A stretch of 60,987 nucleotides of DNA from Gammaproteobacteria bacterium HGW-Gammaproteobacteria-11 (GCA_002840055.1 PGZJ01000010.1:1-60987); one strand, 5' to 3'; counted from the stretch's first letter, positions 35,023 to 44,083 are shown. The notes: generated by a model not told the origin, from the letters alone. Numbers and translations are program-made.

Positions 35023-35901
35023 ATGAGCCAGTCAGCCTATATCTTCGACGTCACTACCGAGACCTTTGACCGCTATGTGCTGGAAAACTCCTTTCACAAG
35101 CCGGTCCTGGTGGATTTCTGGGCCGAGTGGTGTGCGCCCTGCAAGGCACTGATGCCGGTACTGGCCAGCATTACCGAGCGTCACGCCGGCGAGTTGCTGA
35201 TGGCCAAAGTGGATTGTGATGCGCAGGCCGAGCTGACCACCCGTTTTGGTATACGCAGCCTGCCGACCGTGGTGCTGTTCAAGGATGGCCAGCCGGTGGA
35301 CGGCTTTGCCGGCATTCAACCTGAAAGCGCCATTCTTGCCATGATCGAGCCCCACGCCAGTGCGCCGCCGGCAGCCCCGGAGGTGACCAGCAATCCACTG
35401 GACGAGGCCGCGGCTCTGCTTGAGGCCGGCGATGCCAAGGGCGTGATTGCCCTGCTGCAACCCCTGATTGGCGAACAACCCGATCCGGACATGCTGATCC
35501 TGCTTGGTCGTGCACTGGCACAGGATCACCAGTTTGAGGCCGCCGAACAGGTTCTCAGTGCAGTCAGCAACCAGGATCAGCACAAGGCCGCGCTGGGTGC
35601 GGCCAGGGCGCAACTGACCTTCCTGCGCCAGGCACTTGACCTGGCGCCGCGCGCAGACCTTCAGCTACGACTGCAGGCTGACGCCAACGACAGCGATGCC
35701 TGCTATCAAATGGCCCTGCACGATCTGGCTGATAACAACCATGAGGCCGCCCTGCAGCGACTGCTGCAGTTGTTCATGACGGATCGACAGCATGCCGAGG
35801 GCGCGGCGCACCGCACGCTGCTACAGGTATTTGAGCTGCTCGGTAGCGAGCATCCACTGACGATTACCTACCGGCGCAAGCTATACCAGGCCCTGTACTG
35901 A
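35023..35901 (+). CDS. cnoX: Thioredoxin-TPR chaperone CnoX (YbbN)
   Basis: The 292-residue protein joins a thioredoxin domain (about 1-110; active site WAEWCAPCKALMP with cysteines 37 and 40) to a helical TPR-like C-terminal half. CnoX proteins hold unfolded or chlorine-damaged proteins and hand them to GroEL. E. coli CnoX has lost the CxxC, whereas this one keeps it, as do related pseudomonad and Caulobacter proteins to my memory, so a redox function as well is likely. It stands alone, upstream of the zinc module. Confidence 0.88.
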   Translation: MSQSAYIFDVTTETFDRYVLENSFHKPVLVDFWAEWCAPCKALMPVLASITERHAGELLMAKVDCDAQAELTTRFGIRSLPTVVLFKDGQPVDGFAGIQPESAILAMIEPHASAPPAAPEVTSNPLDEAAALLEAGDAKGVIALLQPLIGEQPDPDMLILLGRALAQDHQFEAAEQVLSAVSNQDQHKAALGAARAQLTFLRQALDLAPRADLQLRLQADANDSDACYQMALHDLADNNHEAALQRLLQLFMTDRQHAEGAAHRTLLQVFELLGSEHPLTITYRRKLYQALY

Positions 35902-35933
35902 GGCGCTGCGGGCGATGGTTTTTGACGGCATTA

Positions 35934-35948
35934 CGTTATAAGATAACG
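35934..35948. promoter_or_regulatory. Probable Zur operator of the zinc module
   Basis: CGTTATAAGATAACG is a perfect 6-base inverted repeat around a 3-base centre, very like the GTTATA-rich Zur boxes of gammaproteobacteria. It lies 40 bases before the DUF2796 start and just downstream of a TTGACG that could be a -35 element (35922-35927). Confidence 0.65.
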
Positions 35949-35988
35949 AACATGTCATCCCATCCGCCCTTGCACGAGGCTACATAGC

Positions 35989-36636
35989 ATGCGCACAACA
36001 CCCATTTTGCTGACCGGACTGCTGATTGCCCTGAGTCTTAACCTGCAGGCCGAGGAGCATACTCACGGTCATGCGTCAGCACATGATCACCATGACGGAC
36101 ATGATCACAGTGCCAGCCTGGGTGCCCATGAACATGGCGTAGGCAGCCTGAATCTGGTGATCGATGGCCATGCGGTGGCCATTGAACTGGACAGCCCGGC
36201 TGACAATCTTCTGGGTTTCGAGTACATGCCGACCTCTGACGCCGACCTGAGCAAAACCCGTGAGATCATGACCCGCCTCGAGCAGGCAGACAGTCTGTTC
36301 GCGTTCCCGACCGCAGCCGGCTGCCAATTGGACAAGGTCGAGCTCGAGAGTGCGCAGTTCGACGCCGCAAAGCAGGCTAACAACGCACATGATGCACATC
36401 ACCACGCCAGCCATGAGCACGAGCACGAGCACAACGAGCATAAGCAGGCCGACGCCCATGCCGATATCTCGGCACAGTTCCACTTCCTGTGTAGCCAGCC
36501 AGCGGCCCTGAATCAGATCGAAGTCATCCTGTTCGAGGCTTTCCCGGGTACGGAGACATTGCTGTTGCAGGCCATTACCCCTGCCGGCCAGCAGGGTGGC
36601 GAGCTGAGCGCCACACAGAACATCATTCGCTTCTGA
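35989..36636 (+). CDS. DUF2796 (ZrgA-type) histidine-rich zinc-binding periplasmic protein
   Basis: The 215-residue protein has a signal peptide (about 1-21) and two histidine clusters (HTHGHASAHDHHDGHDH near residue 24 and HHHASHEHEHEHNEHK near residue 137). Between them lies the DUF2796 fold (LGAHEHGVGSLNLVIDGHAV, LDSPADNLLGFEYMP). The family includes the Vibrio zinc-uptake protein ZrgA. A Zur-like palindrome lies upstream, and the ABC, permease and DUF3299 genes follow on the same strand. In P. aeruginosa the equivalent run is zinc-repressed through Zur (from memory). A zinc-trapping role outside ZnuABC is the best reading. Confidence 0.88.
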   Translation: MRTTPILLTGLLIALSLNLQAEEHTHGHASAHDHHDGHDHSASLGAHEHGVGSLNLVIDGHAVAIELDSPADNLLGFEYMPTSDADLSKTREIMTRLEQADSLFAFPTAAGCQLDKVELESAQFDAAKQANNAHDAHHHASHEHEHEHNEHKQADAHADISAQFHFLCSQPAALNQIEVILFEAFPGTETLLLQAITPAGQQGGELSATQNIIRF

Positions 36637-36723
36637 GTCATACCGGCTCTTTCCTGACCTGCCCGGGTGCACCTGGGTAGGCGCAGACGCCGGTCCCTGA
36701 TAGGCTCTGTGATCATCACCTGC

Positions 36724-37449
36724 ATGCCGACACCCATGACCCCAGCCATTATCCAGCTCGACCATGTCACCTACGCCTGGCCCAGGCAGCCGCGGCTGCT
36801 GGATATTGACGCTTTCGCCCTGCAGCCGAGCGAGCGAGTGTTTCTCAGGGGGCCCTCCGGCAGTGGCAAGACCACCCTGCTCGGCCTGCTCGGCGGTGTT
36901 TATCTGCCTGTTTCCGGCCAGATAACCCTGTTAGGGCAGAACATGGCCAGCATGTCATCTACCCGCCGTGACCGCTTTCGCGCCGACCATATCGGCTATA
37001 TCTTCCAGATGTTCAATTTGCTGCCTTATCTGTCGCTGGTCGACAACGTGATCCTGCCCTGCCGTTTTTCCAGACTGCGACGCGATCGGGCCCTGACCCG
37101 ACACCCCAGCCTGCAGGCTGCGGCATTGGACTTGCTGCACAGTCTTGGTCTGCGGGATCCTGCGCTGCTCCAGCGCCCGGTCAACACCCTGTCAATCGGC
37201 CAGCAGCAGCGGGTGGCCGCAGCCAGGGCATTGATCGGTAGTCCTGAATTGGTGATTGCCGACGAACCCACCTCGGCACTGGATGCCGACAGCCGCGAAG
37301 CCTTTCTGCGCCTGCTGTTCAGTGAGTGTGCAGGCTCCGGCAGCAGTCTGTTATTCGTCAGCCATGATGCCTCTCTCGAACCCTTGTTCGATCGCAGCCT
37401 GTCGCTGGCCGACCTGAACCGGGTACCGACGATCACGGAGGCGCTCTGA
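36724..37449 (+). CDS. ABC transporter ATP-binding protein (MacB/LolD type)
   Basis: The 241-residue ATPase has Walker A GPSGSGKTT (residues 43-51), the Q-loop HIGYIFQMFNLLPYLS, signature LSIGQQQRVAAARAL, Walker B ELVIADEPTSALD and an H-loop LFVSHD. This FtsE/LolD/MacB type pairs with four-helix FtsX-like permeases rather than importers, and that permease follows with a 1-base overlap. I chose the ATG at 36724; ATGs at 36667 and 36736 are alternatives, and none has a strong ribosome site. It is part of the Zur-linked module, so it probably supports zinc homeostasis in the envelope. Confidence 0.88.
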   Translation: MPTPMTPAIIQLDHVTYAWPRQPRLLDIDAFALQPSERVFLRGPSGSGKTTLLGLLGGVYLPVSGQITLLGQNMASMSSTRRDRFRADHIGYIFQMFNLLPYLSLVDNVILPCRFSRLRRDRALTRHPSLQAAALDLLHSLGLRDPALLQRPVNTLSIGQQQRVAAARALIGSPELVIADEPTSALDADSREAFLRLLFSECAGSGSSLLFVSHDASLEPLFDRSLSLADLNRVPTITEAL

Positions 37450-38711
37450 TGTACCTGTTGCAACTGGCCGTCAAGAGCCTGGCCAACCGGCGCTTCTCTG
37501 CCTTGCTCACGGTTCTGGCCATTGGCCTGAGTGTCACGCTGTTACTGGCGGTGGAAAGAGTCCGTATCGAGAGTCGCGCCAGCTTTGCCAATACCATTGC
37601 CGGCACCGATCTGATTGTTGGCGCCCGCTCAGGTTCGGTACAGTTGCTGCTGTATTCGGTCTTCCGCATCGGCAACGCCACCAACAATATGCGCTGGGAC
37701 AGCTTCCAGCGCATCAGCAACCATCCCCAGGTAGCCTGGGCGATACCCCTTTCCCTCGGCGATTCGCACCGCGGCTTCAAGGTCATGGGTACCAGCCAGG
37801 CCTACTTTGAACACTTTCGCTACGGCCGCAATCAGGCGCTGAGCTTTACCGCAGGCCAGCCCTTTGACGACCTGTATGATGCCGTCCTGGGGGCTGATGT
37901 CGCCCGCGAACTCGGCTATCAGCTGGACACTGATCTGGTACTGGCGCATGGCGCTGGCGCCGTGAGTTTTGTCGAGCACAGCGACAAACCATTCCGGGTC
38001 AGCGGTATCCTCGGCAAAACCGGCACGCCGGTGGACCGTACCGTGCATATCAGCCTGGAAGGCATGGAAGCACTGCATGTCGACTGGCAACAAGGCATGC
38101 CGGCGCGGGGTACGGCCCGGGTTGATGCCGATCAGGCCCGTGAGATGGATCTGACCCCCAAGGCCATTACCGCCATGCTGCTGGGCCTGCAAAGTCGCAT
38201 CAGCACATTTAATGTACAGCGTGACATCAATCAATTTCCCAACGAGCCACTGCAAGCCATATTGCCCGGCGTTGCCCTGCAGGAGCTATGGAGCCTGCTG
38301 GGGATCGCCGAAAAAGCCTTGTTTATCGTATCGGTTTTTGTCGTGCTGACGGGTCTGGTCGGCATGCTGACGGCCATTCTCAGCAGCCTGAATGAACGCC
38401 GCCGGGAAATGGCCATCCTGCGTTCGGTCGGTGCCAAGCCACGACATATTTTCACGCTGTTGCTGTTCGAAGCCGGCAGTCTGGCTTTAGCCGGCATCCT
38501 GTTGGGACTGGCACTGATGTACCTTGTTTTGTGGCTGGCGCAGCCCTGGATTCTGACCCAGTACGGCCTGTTTATCCCCCTGAGCCCACCGGGGCTGTAT
38601 GAATGGACGCTGCTTGGCGCTATCCTGATCACCAGTATTCTGATCGGCAGCGTGCCGGCCTGGCGCGCCTATCGCCAGTCGCTGGTCGACGGCCTGTCGA
38701 TTCGCACCTGA
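37449..38711 (+). CDS. ABC transporter permease, FtsX/MacB type
   Basis: The 420-residue protein has one N-terminal membrane helix (about 18-40), a long periplasmic MacB-like core, and three C-terminal helices (about 285-415; VVLTGLVGMLTAILSSLNERRREMAILRSVGA is the typical FtsX-family coupling region). Such permeases act mechanically on periplasmic partners or extrude lipoproteins rather than pump small ions. Its start overlaps the ATPase stop by one base (TGATG). The histidine-rich DUF2796 protein is the likely partner. What it moves is unknown. Confidence 0.85.
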   Translation: MYLLQLAVKSLANRRFSALLTVLAIGLSVTLLLAVERVRIESRASFANTIAGTDLIVGARSGSVQLLLYSVFRIGNATNNMRWDSFQRISNHPQVAWAIPLSLGDSHRGFKVMGTSQAYFEHFRYGRNQALSFTAGQPFDDLYDAVLGADVARELGYQLDTDLVLAHGAGAVSFVEHSDKPFRVSGILGKTGTPVDRTVHISLEGMEALHVDWQQGMPARGTARVDADQAREMDLTPKAITAMLLGLQSRISTFNVQRDINQFPNEPLQAILPGVALQELWSLLGIAEKALFIVSVFVVLTGLVGMLTAILSSLNERRREMAILRSVGAKPRHIFTLLLFEAGSLALAGILLGLALMYLVLWLAQPWILTQYGLFIPLSPPGLYEWTLLGAILITSILIGSVPAWRAYRQSLVDGLSIRT

Positions 38712-38728
38712 TCCTGATGAGGACGCCC

Positions 38729-39247
38729 ATGCATTTGATCAACAAACTTGGCGCAGCCGCTCTGCTGTTGTGCAGCCTGAATGTCAGCGCCGTTGAGGAA
38801 CTGACCTGGGGCGACCTGGTGCCGCCCGAGGCGCGTGATCTGATGGGCATGCCACAGCCGGTGCACGACCTGTCTGGCCTGGCCGATGCCCTGAGCGATG
38901 AGGAGTTTGGCGACCCAGCCGTGCAGCTGGTCCCGGATGCGCCCGTGGTCGCCGAGCTGAACGGCCGCCAGATCAAGCTTCCCGGCTATATCGTGCCCTT
39001 GGGTATCAGCGAGCAAGGCATGGTCAACGAGTTTCTGCTGGTGCCCTACTTCGGCGCCTGCATCCATGTACCGCCACCGCCCTCGAATCAGATCGTCTAC
39101 GTACAAAGTGAGGCGGGCATACGCTTGCAGGACCTCTACCAGCCCTTCTGGATTACCGGCGCCATGCAGGTCGAGCCGGTCGAAAGTGAGCTGGCCAATG
39201 CCGGCTATCGGATTGCACAAGCGCAGATCGAGCCCTATACCTACTGA
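38729..39247 (+). CDS. DUF3299 exported protein of the zinc module
   Basis: The 172-residue protein has a signal peptide (about 1-19) and the DUF3299 domain (LTWGDLVPPEARD at the front, IKLPGYIVPLGISEQGM, LVPYFGACIHVPPPPSNQIVYV). The ACIHVPPPP stretch with cysteine and histidine is the family hallmark and could hold a metal. I chose the ATG at 38729 because GAGGA precedes it and the signal follows directly; an ATG at 38717 is also in frame. The earlier in-frame ATG at 38603 lies inside the permease. It is the fourth gene of the Zur-linked run. The function is not established. Confidence 0.85.
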   Translation: MHLINKLGAAALLLCSLNVSAVEELTWGDLVPPEARDLMGMPQPVHDLSGLADALSDEEFGDPAVQLVPDAPVVAELNGRQIKLPGYIVPLGISEQGMVNEFLLVPYFGACIHVPPPPSNQIVYVQSEAGIRLQDLYQPFWITGAMQVEPVESELANAGYRIAQAQIEPYTY

Positions 39248-39259
39248 ACCCGCGCAGCG

Positions 39260-40336
39260 TCAGTTGCCTTGCATCTGTCGGGCATAGTCCTGCCAACGAT
39301 CGAGTTGTTGGCGCTGACCCGCATCTGCCCCTTTGCGCGCTTGCGCAATGGATTCAGCCAACGCATCCCAGCGACCCTGCTGTAGCTGCAGCACAGCCAG
39401 GCGCATCCAGTCGTCACTGCGTCCGGACTGCTGTGCCAGGGCGCGCCAGGCCTGCTCGGCGCGCTCATGGTCACGGGCCATCTGCCACATTTGTGCCAGC
39501 CGTTGCTGATGTTGCCGGTTGCTCGCCAGCAAACCTTGCTGCAACAGGGCTTGCTGCAAACGTGCCGCCTGCCAGGGGGCACCGGCTGCCAGCTGCAGCC
39601 CGACCAGTGATTCGAGCTCGCTATCGCTGAAGCGCAAGCCAGCTTCATAGGCCAGCCGCAGGGTAGCCGCCGCATCAACCTGGCGCCGATCAAGGCTTTG
39701 CACGCTGGCCAACTGGCGCCAGAGTTCGATATTGCCCGGATCATTGTTGAGCATCAGGCGCAGCCATCGCTCGGCGCCAGCATAGCGCTCCAGTTGCAGG
39801 TTCATGCCAGCCAGAAGCTGATACCAGACCGGGTCTACAGCGGCCGAACTGCGCACGACCTGTTCTGCCAAGGGTATGGCACGCCCGTAATCACCGAGCT
39901 GGTTGTACAGCTGAACCAGCAAGCGTAAATGAACTTCAGCCAGCGGCTGCTCGCTATGCAGGTCTGATAGCAGCTGTGCGGCGCTCCGTGGTTGATCGGT
40001 CAGCACCATCAGTTGAGCCAGATTAAGCCGATCCTGACGTAGCGCTTCAGCCGACAGCTGCCCCTGTGCTACAGCCCGTTGCAGCCAGTCGATAGCCTCC
40101 GTGTTGCGCTCCCGGGCGATGGCCAGATAGCCCAGTCGTTGCTGCAGCAGCGCCAGCTCCAGACTGCCCTCCCGAGCCTGCCCCAGTTGCGCGCGCAACA
40201 GTTGCTCGGCGGTGCCGAGGTCGCCGCTTTGCTGCGACTGATCAGCTTGAGTCAATGCCCGTAGTATGGACGGGTCAACCTGCTGCGCCAGCAGCGGCAG
40301 ACTGAACAACATCAACAACAGCAGCCACGCGCGCAT
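39260..40336 (-). CDS. Tetratricopeptide-repeat protein of the TonB2 system
   Basis: The 358-residue protein has a signal peptide (about 1-18) and many helical TPR-like repeats (QLLRAQLGQAREGSLELALLQ, LGYLAIARERNTEAIDWLQRA, LLAGMNLQLERYAGAERWLR). Its ATG overlaps the TonB stop by one base. A TPR protein is the usual last gene of the DUF3450-TtpC-ExbB-ExbD-TonB2 cluster, and it is thought to help the periplasmic complex. It ends a few bases short of the convergent DUF3299 gene, with no separate terminator seen. Confidence 0.82.
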   Translation of the reverse strand: MRAWLLLLMLFSLPLLAQQVDPSILRALTQADQSQQSGDLGTAEQLLRAQLGQAREGSLELALLQQRLGYLAIARERNTEAIDWLQRAVAQGQLSAEALRQDRLNLAQLMVLTDQPRSAAQLLSDLHSEQPLAEVHLRLLVQLYNQLGDYGRAIPLAEQVVRSSAAVDPVWYQLLAGMNLQLERYAGAERWLRLMLNNDPGNIELWRQLASVQSLDRRQVDAAATLRLAYEAGLRFSDSELESLVGLQLAAGAPWQAARLQQALLQQGLLASNRQHQQRLAQMWQMARDHERAEQAWRALAQQSGRSDDWMRLAVLQLQQGRWDALAESIAQARKGADAGQRQQLDRWQDYARQMQGN

Positions 40337-41007
40337 CAACGTCGCCCCTCGATTCTGAAATGCAGGGTTTTGGTCGCTTCACGGGCGACGGGCTGACCAT
40401 TGACCTGGCGTGGTGTGAAGCGCCAGCGCGCAACGGCGCGACGCGCTTCACGATCGAATACCCGCGGCGGGTCCGAGGCGATCACCCGCAGGTTCTCCAC
40501 CCGGCCCTCGGCGGTAATGGTAAAGGCCAGCGTTACTTGCCCTTCCTGCCCGGAACGCAACGCATTCGGCGGGTAGGTTGGCGGGATATCCACCAGCGGG
40601 GTGACCTCCTCGTCCAAACCCTCGCTACGCTCTGCAGGCTGTCCCAGCGACACCTGCTCAGCGGAGGCCGTCAGCGTCTGCAAGGGGGTCGCCGCCGAGC
40701 TGATAGTAATCGACGTAGGGATTGCGGGCACGGCGATGGACAGCGGCTGCGTCGTCAAGGTCGGCATCACCGGGCTGGGTGGTTGCGGCGCCGTCGGCAG
40801 GGTCGGCGGCTCGGGTGGGGGCGGCAATTCACGGGCCGGATCATTGCTGTGGCTGGGCGTATCACTGACACTGCGCACAAAGCTGATCTTGACCAACTCC
40901 TCTTCATCCAGGTTGTTCTGTTCAGGTGGCATGACCAGCAGGCGCATCAAGGCGAACAGCAACAAGGCTATCAGCAGGGCCGTGCAAAAACTGAGCAACA
41001 AACGCAT
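40336..41007 (-). CDS. tonB: TonB-type energy transducer
   Basis: The 223-residue protein has an N-terminal membrane anchor (about 3-26, LLLSFCTALLIALLLFALMRLL), a proline-rich periplasmic spacer (about 60-95, ELPPPPEPPTLPTAPQPP) and a C-terminal TonB domain (about 145-223, PPTYPPNALRSGQEGQVTLA and ARRAVARWRFTPRQVNGQPV). It passes proton-motive energy to outer-membrane receptors such as BtuB. The short length suits the TonB2 class. It lies between exbD and the TPR gene, with 1-base overlaps on both sides. Confidence 0.9.
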   Translation of the reverse strand: MRLLLSFCTALLIALLLFALMRLLVMPPEQNNLDEEELVKISFVRSVSDTPSHSNDPARELPPPPEPPTLPTAPQPPSPVMPTLTTQPLSIAVPAIPTSITISSAATPLQTLTASAEQVSLGQPAERSEGLDEEVTPLVDIPPTYPPNALRSGQEGQVTLAFTITAEGRVENLRVIASDPPRVFDREARRAVARWRFTPRQVNGQPVAREATKTLHFRIEGRR

Positions 41008-41420
41008 CAGCGCGACTCGATGGTGGCGGCCAGGGCCACATCCTGCACGCCCGCCAGCCGTACCTGATCCATCACCTGCACGACCAAGCCACTGCGCGAA
41101 TCGCGATCAGCCTGAACCACCACGCTACTATCCGGCAGGTCCACCCGCATGCGTTCGACTGCCGCCCGCACCAGGCGCACATCAACCCGCTGACGATCAA
41201 TCCAGACTTCACCCTCGGCACTTACGGCAATCAGGATATTACCCTTCGGCTGCTCGCTGCTGCTGGCCGCCGAGGGACTCTGTACGGTAATGCCGGACTC
41301 CTTGATAAAGGAGCTGGTGACAATAAAGAAGATCAGCATGATGAATACGATATCGAGCATCGGTGTCATGTCGATACCGGCCTCATCATCACTGCCTGCG
41401 TGGTGCCTGCGCATGCGCAT
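41007..41420 (-). CDS. exbD: ExbD-type biopolymer transport protein
   Basis: The 137-residue protein has a single membrane helix (about 20-42) containing the essential aspartate D23 in DMTPMLDIVFIMLIFFIVTS. The periplasmic tail (KESGITVQSPSA..., GEVWIDRQRVDVRLV) is typical of ExbD/TolR. It forms the proton channel with ExbB. The frame begins with an ATG ten bases below the exbB stop, and the stop overlaps the tonB start. Confidence 0.93.
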   Translation of the reverse strand: MRMRRHHAGSDDEAGIDMTPMLDIVFIMLIFFIVTSSFIKESGITVQSPSAASSSEQPKGNILIAVSAEGEVWIDRQRVDVRLVRAAVERMRVDLPDSSVVVQADRDSRSGLVVQVMDQVRLAGVQDVALAATIESR

Positions 41421-41430
41421 CGATTACATC

Positions 41431-41946
41431 CTATTCAAATCTGAGTTTATCGTTCAGGCGCTGAAGTACCCGGCGGCCTTGCTGATCCAGCCGGGCCAGG
41501 ACGAACAGGCCACTGATGGCAACCACCATCCCGGCCATGGTCGGGACGGTTGCCCGCGAGACCCCTGCAGCCATGGCGCGCGGATTGCCATTGCCACTCA
41601 AGGCCATGACATCGAAGACCTGAATCATGCCGCTGACCGTGCCCAACAGCCCCAGCAAAGGACATAGCGCAATCAGCACCCGTACCATCGGCATGGCCTG
41701 CTGCAAGCGCAGTTGCGCGCGTGACAACCAGGCCGCACGAATATGCTTCGCCACCAGGCTGTCTCGATCCTGCCTGGCCAGCCAGCGCTGCTGCAGGGCC
41801 TTGGCCTCACGGGGGAAGACCCTGGCCTGGTACCACAGCCGCTCAAGCATCAGGGTCCACAGCAGCACACTGGCAAACAGGATGCTCCACAGCACCCAAC
41901 CGCCACTGTCAAGAAAGTCCCTGAGCTGCCAGAACGCTTCAGGCAT
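41431..41946 (-). CDS. exbB: ExbB-type MotA/TolQ proton channel protein
   Basis: The 171-residue protein has three membrane helices (about 15-34, WVLWSILFASVLLWTLMLER; 84-106, PLLGLLGTVSGMIQVFDVMA; and 130-152, MAGMVVAISGLFVLA). The middle stretch is the conserved ExbB core. I chose the ATG at 41946 because it overlaps the TtpC-like gene stop by 8 bases and begins as family members do; the frame continues 11 codons upstream. It is short, as ExbB2 proteins are. It partners with ExbD and probably with the longer TtpC-like protein. Confidence 0.9.
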   Translation of the reverse strand: MPEAFWQLRDFLDSGGWVLWSILFASVLLWTLMLERLWYQARVFPREAKALQQRWLARQDRDSLVAKHIRAAWLSRAQLRLQQAMPMVRVLIALCPLLGLLGTVSGMIQVFDVMALSGNGNPRAMAAGVSRATVPTMAGMVVAISGLFVLARLDQQGRRVLQRLNDKLRFE

Positions 41947-43285
41947 CCTGCTTGTCCTCGCCGCCCAGGTGCAACGCAATCAGGCCGGCACTTTGCTGCT
42001 CCAGCAGCTGGATCAGGGCCTTGCTGCGCGCCGCCACCAGGCTGTGCATGAACAGCAATGGAATCGCAACGATCAGCCCCAGAACCGTGGTTACCAGGGC
42101 CTGGGATATCCCGCCGGCCATCAGTTTCGGGTCACCGGTACCAAACAGCGTGATGGCCTGGAAGGTCGCAATCATGCCGGTTACCGTGCCCAACAGGCCC
42201 AACAGCGGCGCCACGGCGGCGAGCAGCTTGATCAGCCCCTGCCAGCGCTCCAGTGCCGGCGTTTCCTTGAGAATGGCCTCATCCAGTTTGAGTTCGAGGG
42301 TATCCAGTTGCTCCAGTCGCGGACGGCTGCCAATGACACCCAACACCAGCCCCAGGGGATTATCCGTACGCAGTTGGTCCAGATCGCCAACCTGTCGATC
42401 AACCCGGCGCTGCACCCGATGCAGCCAGGCCAGACGCCCTAGCGCCAACAACAGGCCCAAGGCCCCCAACAGCAGAATCACATAACCGACCACGCCACCC
42501 TGGTGAATGCGCTCGAGCAGACTCGGGGTCTGCTGCATTTGCGCCAGCACGGTGCCACGGGTCGGATCCAGATTCAGATCAGCCAGCCCGCTGCGCTGCG
42601 CACTGAAATCGTCGATCAAGCCACGTTCGGCTGGCTGTCTGGCGGCCACTTGCAAGTGCCCTTGATCCGGCTGATAGAGCAGGTAATCCTCACCCTGCAA
42701 TGCTACAAAAGGGCCAACCAGTATGACCGGCAACTGTCGCTGCTGACCATCACGACCGACTACCGTGGTTTCCAGTCGACTGACCCGACCACTGGCATTC
42801 ATGTCTTCCAGCAGGTGCAGCCAGAACTGCTCGAGGCTGCTGGTGGTCGGGATGTCACGGCTTTCACTGAGCGCATCGAGCTGCTCCAGTCGATGCGGGA
42901 AGGCCACATTAAGCTGCGAGTCCAGCCACTGACTGCGTGTGTCGCCGGCGCCCTGACGCACCACGCCGAACAATTCTCCCAGATTGCCACTGCGCTGCTG
43001 TAGTTGTGCACGGGCCTCGGCAATAGCCTGCTCCTGTTGCTCAAAAGCGGCGGTCAAACGCTCCGATTCAGCCTTGACGCCGGCCATTGCCTGTTCCGCT
43101 TCGCGCAGACGTTGTTGCTGCTGATCGCGCTCAGCGACAAATTGCGCCTCCCGTTCGCGCATCAGTGCCTGCTCGTTACTGCGCAGCTCACGTACCTCGC
43201 GCAGCAACTGATCGATGCTCTGCGGCTGTGCGCTGACCAGCAGGGGCATCATTGCCAGACCGATAAAAGCAAGCCAGGTTTTCAT
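41939..43285 (-). CDS. TtpC-like MotA/TolQ/ExbB protein with coiled-coil front
   Basis: The 448-residue protein has a signal peptide (about 1-19), a long coiled coil (about 25-95: EREAQFVAERDQQQQRLREA), a central periplasmic domain, then the three-helix MotA/TolQ/ExbB core at the C-terminus (GGVVGYVILLLGALGLLLAL, VAPLLGLLGTVTGMIATFQA and SQALVTTVLGLIVAIPLLFM). This layout is that of TtpC, which is required for the TonB2 system in Vibrio. It overlaps the DUF3450 gene by 4 bases and exbB by 8. It is a second, larger ExbB paralog in the same operon. Confidence 0.9.
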   Translation of the reverse strand: MKTWLAFIGLAMMPLLVSAQPQSIDQLLREVRELRSNEQALMREREAQFVAERDQQQQRLREAEQAMAGVKAESERLTAAFEQQEQAIAEARAQLQQRSGNLGELFGVVRQGAGDTRSQWLDSQLNVAFPHRLEQLDALSESRDIPTTSSLEQFWLHLLEDMNASGRVSRLETTVVGRDGQQRQLPVILVGPFVALQGEDYLLYQPDQGHLQVAARQPAERGLIDDFSAQRSGLADLNLDPTRGTVLAQMQQTPSLLERIHQGGVVGYVILLLGALGLLLALGRLAWLHRVQRRVDRQVGDLDQLRTDNPLGLVLGVIGSRPRLEQLDTLELKLDEAILKETPALERWQGLIKLLAAVAPLLGLLGTVTGMIATFQAITLFGTGDPKLMAGGISQALVTTVLGLIVAIPLLFMHSLVAARSKALIQLLEQQSAGLIALHLGGEDKQDA

Positions 43286-44046
43286 TCTGCACCTCGCAGT
43301 TCAGTGACAGGCGGCAAGGGCAAACGCAGCATGACCGGGGTCTGTTGCTGACGGGCAATGTTCAAGCCCTGTTCAAGGGTGCGTCGGTAGCTGCTCGGCA
43401 AGCCGATCCAGGTACCGGACTGCGGATCCCATACCCCCTGCTCGCGGCCATCCAGCGTCTGGTAAAACAGCATCAAGCGGCCGACGCGAAGAAAATCCAC
43501 CAAGCGCGACTGTTGATCTTCATCCAGCGTGCCGCGCCAGGCTTCCAGAGTCCGGCCGTAATCACTTTCAATCTGATAGGCCTCAATCAGCCGCCGAAAC
43601 TTTTCCGCCACACTGGCATCGGCACGCTGCATCAGAACGCGCAGCTGCTCGACCCGCTCCGTCCGCTCCTGCATCTGAAAGGGCAAATCCAGAGCGATAA
43701 ACTGCTCCAGGGTATCGAGCATGCGCTGCATCAAGGGCAACAGTGATTGCTGGGTGCCTTCAATACTGTCCAGTTGGCTCTGCAGCCGTTGCAGCTCAGT
43801 CTGCTGACTGCTGACCATCTCGGCCAGCCTGGCGTTGTAATCAACCAGCAACTCGCGCTGCAGCAGCGCCTGCCGGTAACGCTGCACCGCTTCCCGCGTA
43901 GCATCATCCAGTGCTTCTACACGACGCTGCGAGGCCTCCGCCTCTCGCTGCAGCGCCTGACTCTCCGTCAGTGGGCGGTTGATCGGTTCCTGTGCCAGCA
44001 CCATAGCCGGCAAACAGAGCAGCAGTAACACACTGACCGCTTTCAT
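43282..44046 (-). CDS. DUF3450 periplasmic coiled-coil protein
   Basis: The 254-residue protein has a signal peptide (about 1-18) and a coiled coil (about 25-95; ESQALQREAEASQRRVEALD, LQRLQSQLDSIEGTQQSLLP), followed by a folded C-terminal part (YQIESDYGRTLEAWRGTLDE, LVDFLRVGRLMLFYQTLDG and REQGVWDPQSGTWIGLP). DUF3450 proteins head TonB2/TtpC clusters. Their role is not established, but they may brace the periplasmic machine. GGAG precedes the ATG. A Fur-box-like site lies 38 bases upstream, so iron may repress the whole run of six genes. Confidence 0.88.
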   Translation of the reverse strand: MKAVSVLLLLCLPAMVLAQEPINRPLTESQALQREAEASQRRVEALDDATREAVQRYRQALLQRELLVDYNARLAEMVSSQQTELQRLQSQLDSIEGTQQSLLPLMQRMLDTLEQFIALDLPFQMQERTERVEQLRVLMQRADASVAEKFRRLIEAYQIESDYGRTLEAWRGTLDEDQQSRLVDFLRVGRLMLFYQTLDGREQGVWDPQSGTWIGLPSSYRRTLEQGLNIARQQQTPVMLRLPLPPVTELRGAE

Positions 44047-44083
44047 AGGGTCTCCAAAAAGCTTGTCTTCACAAATAATAAAA

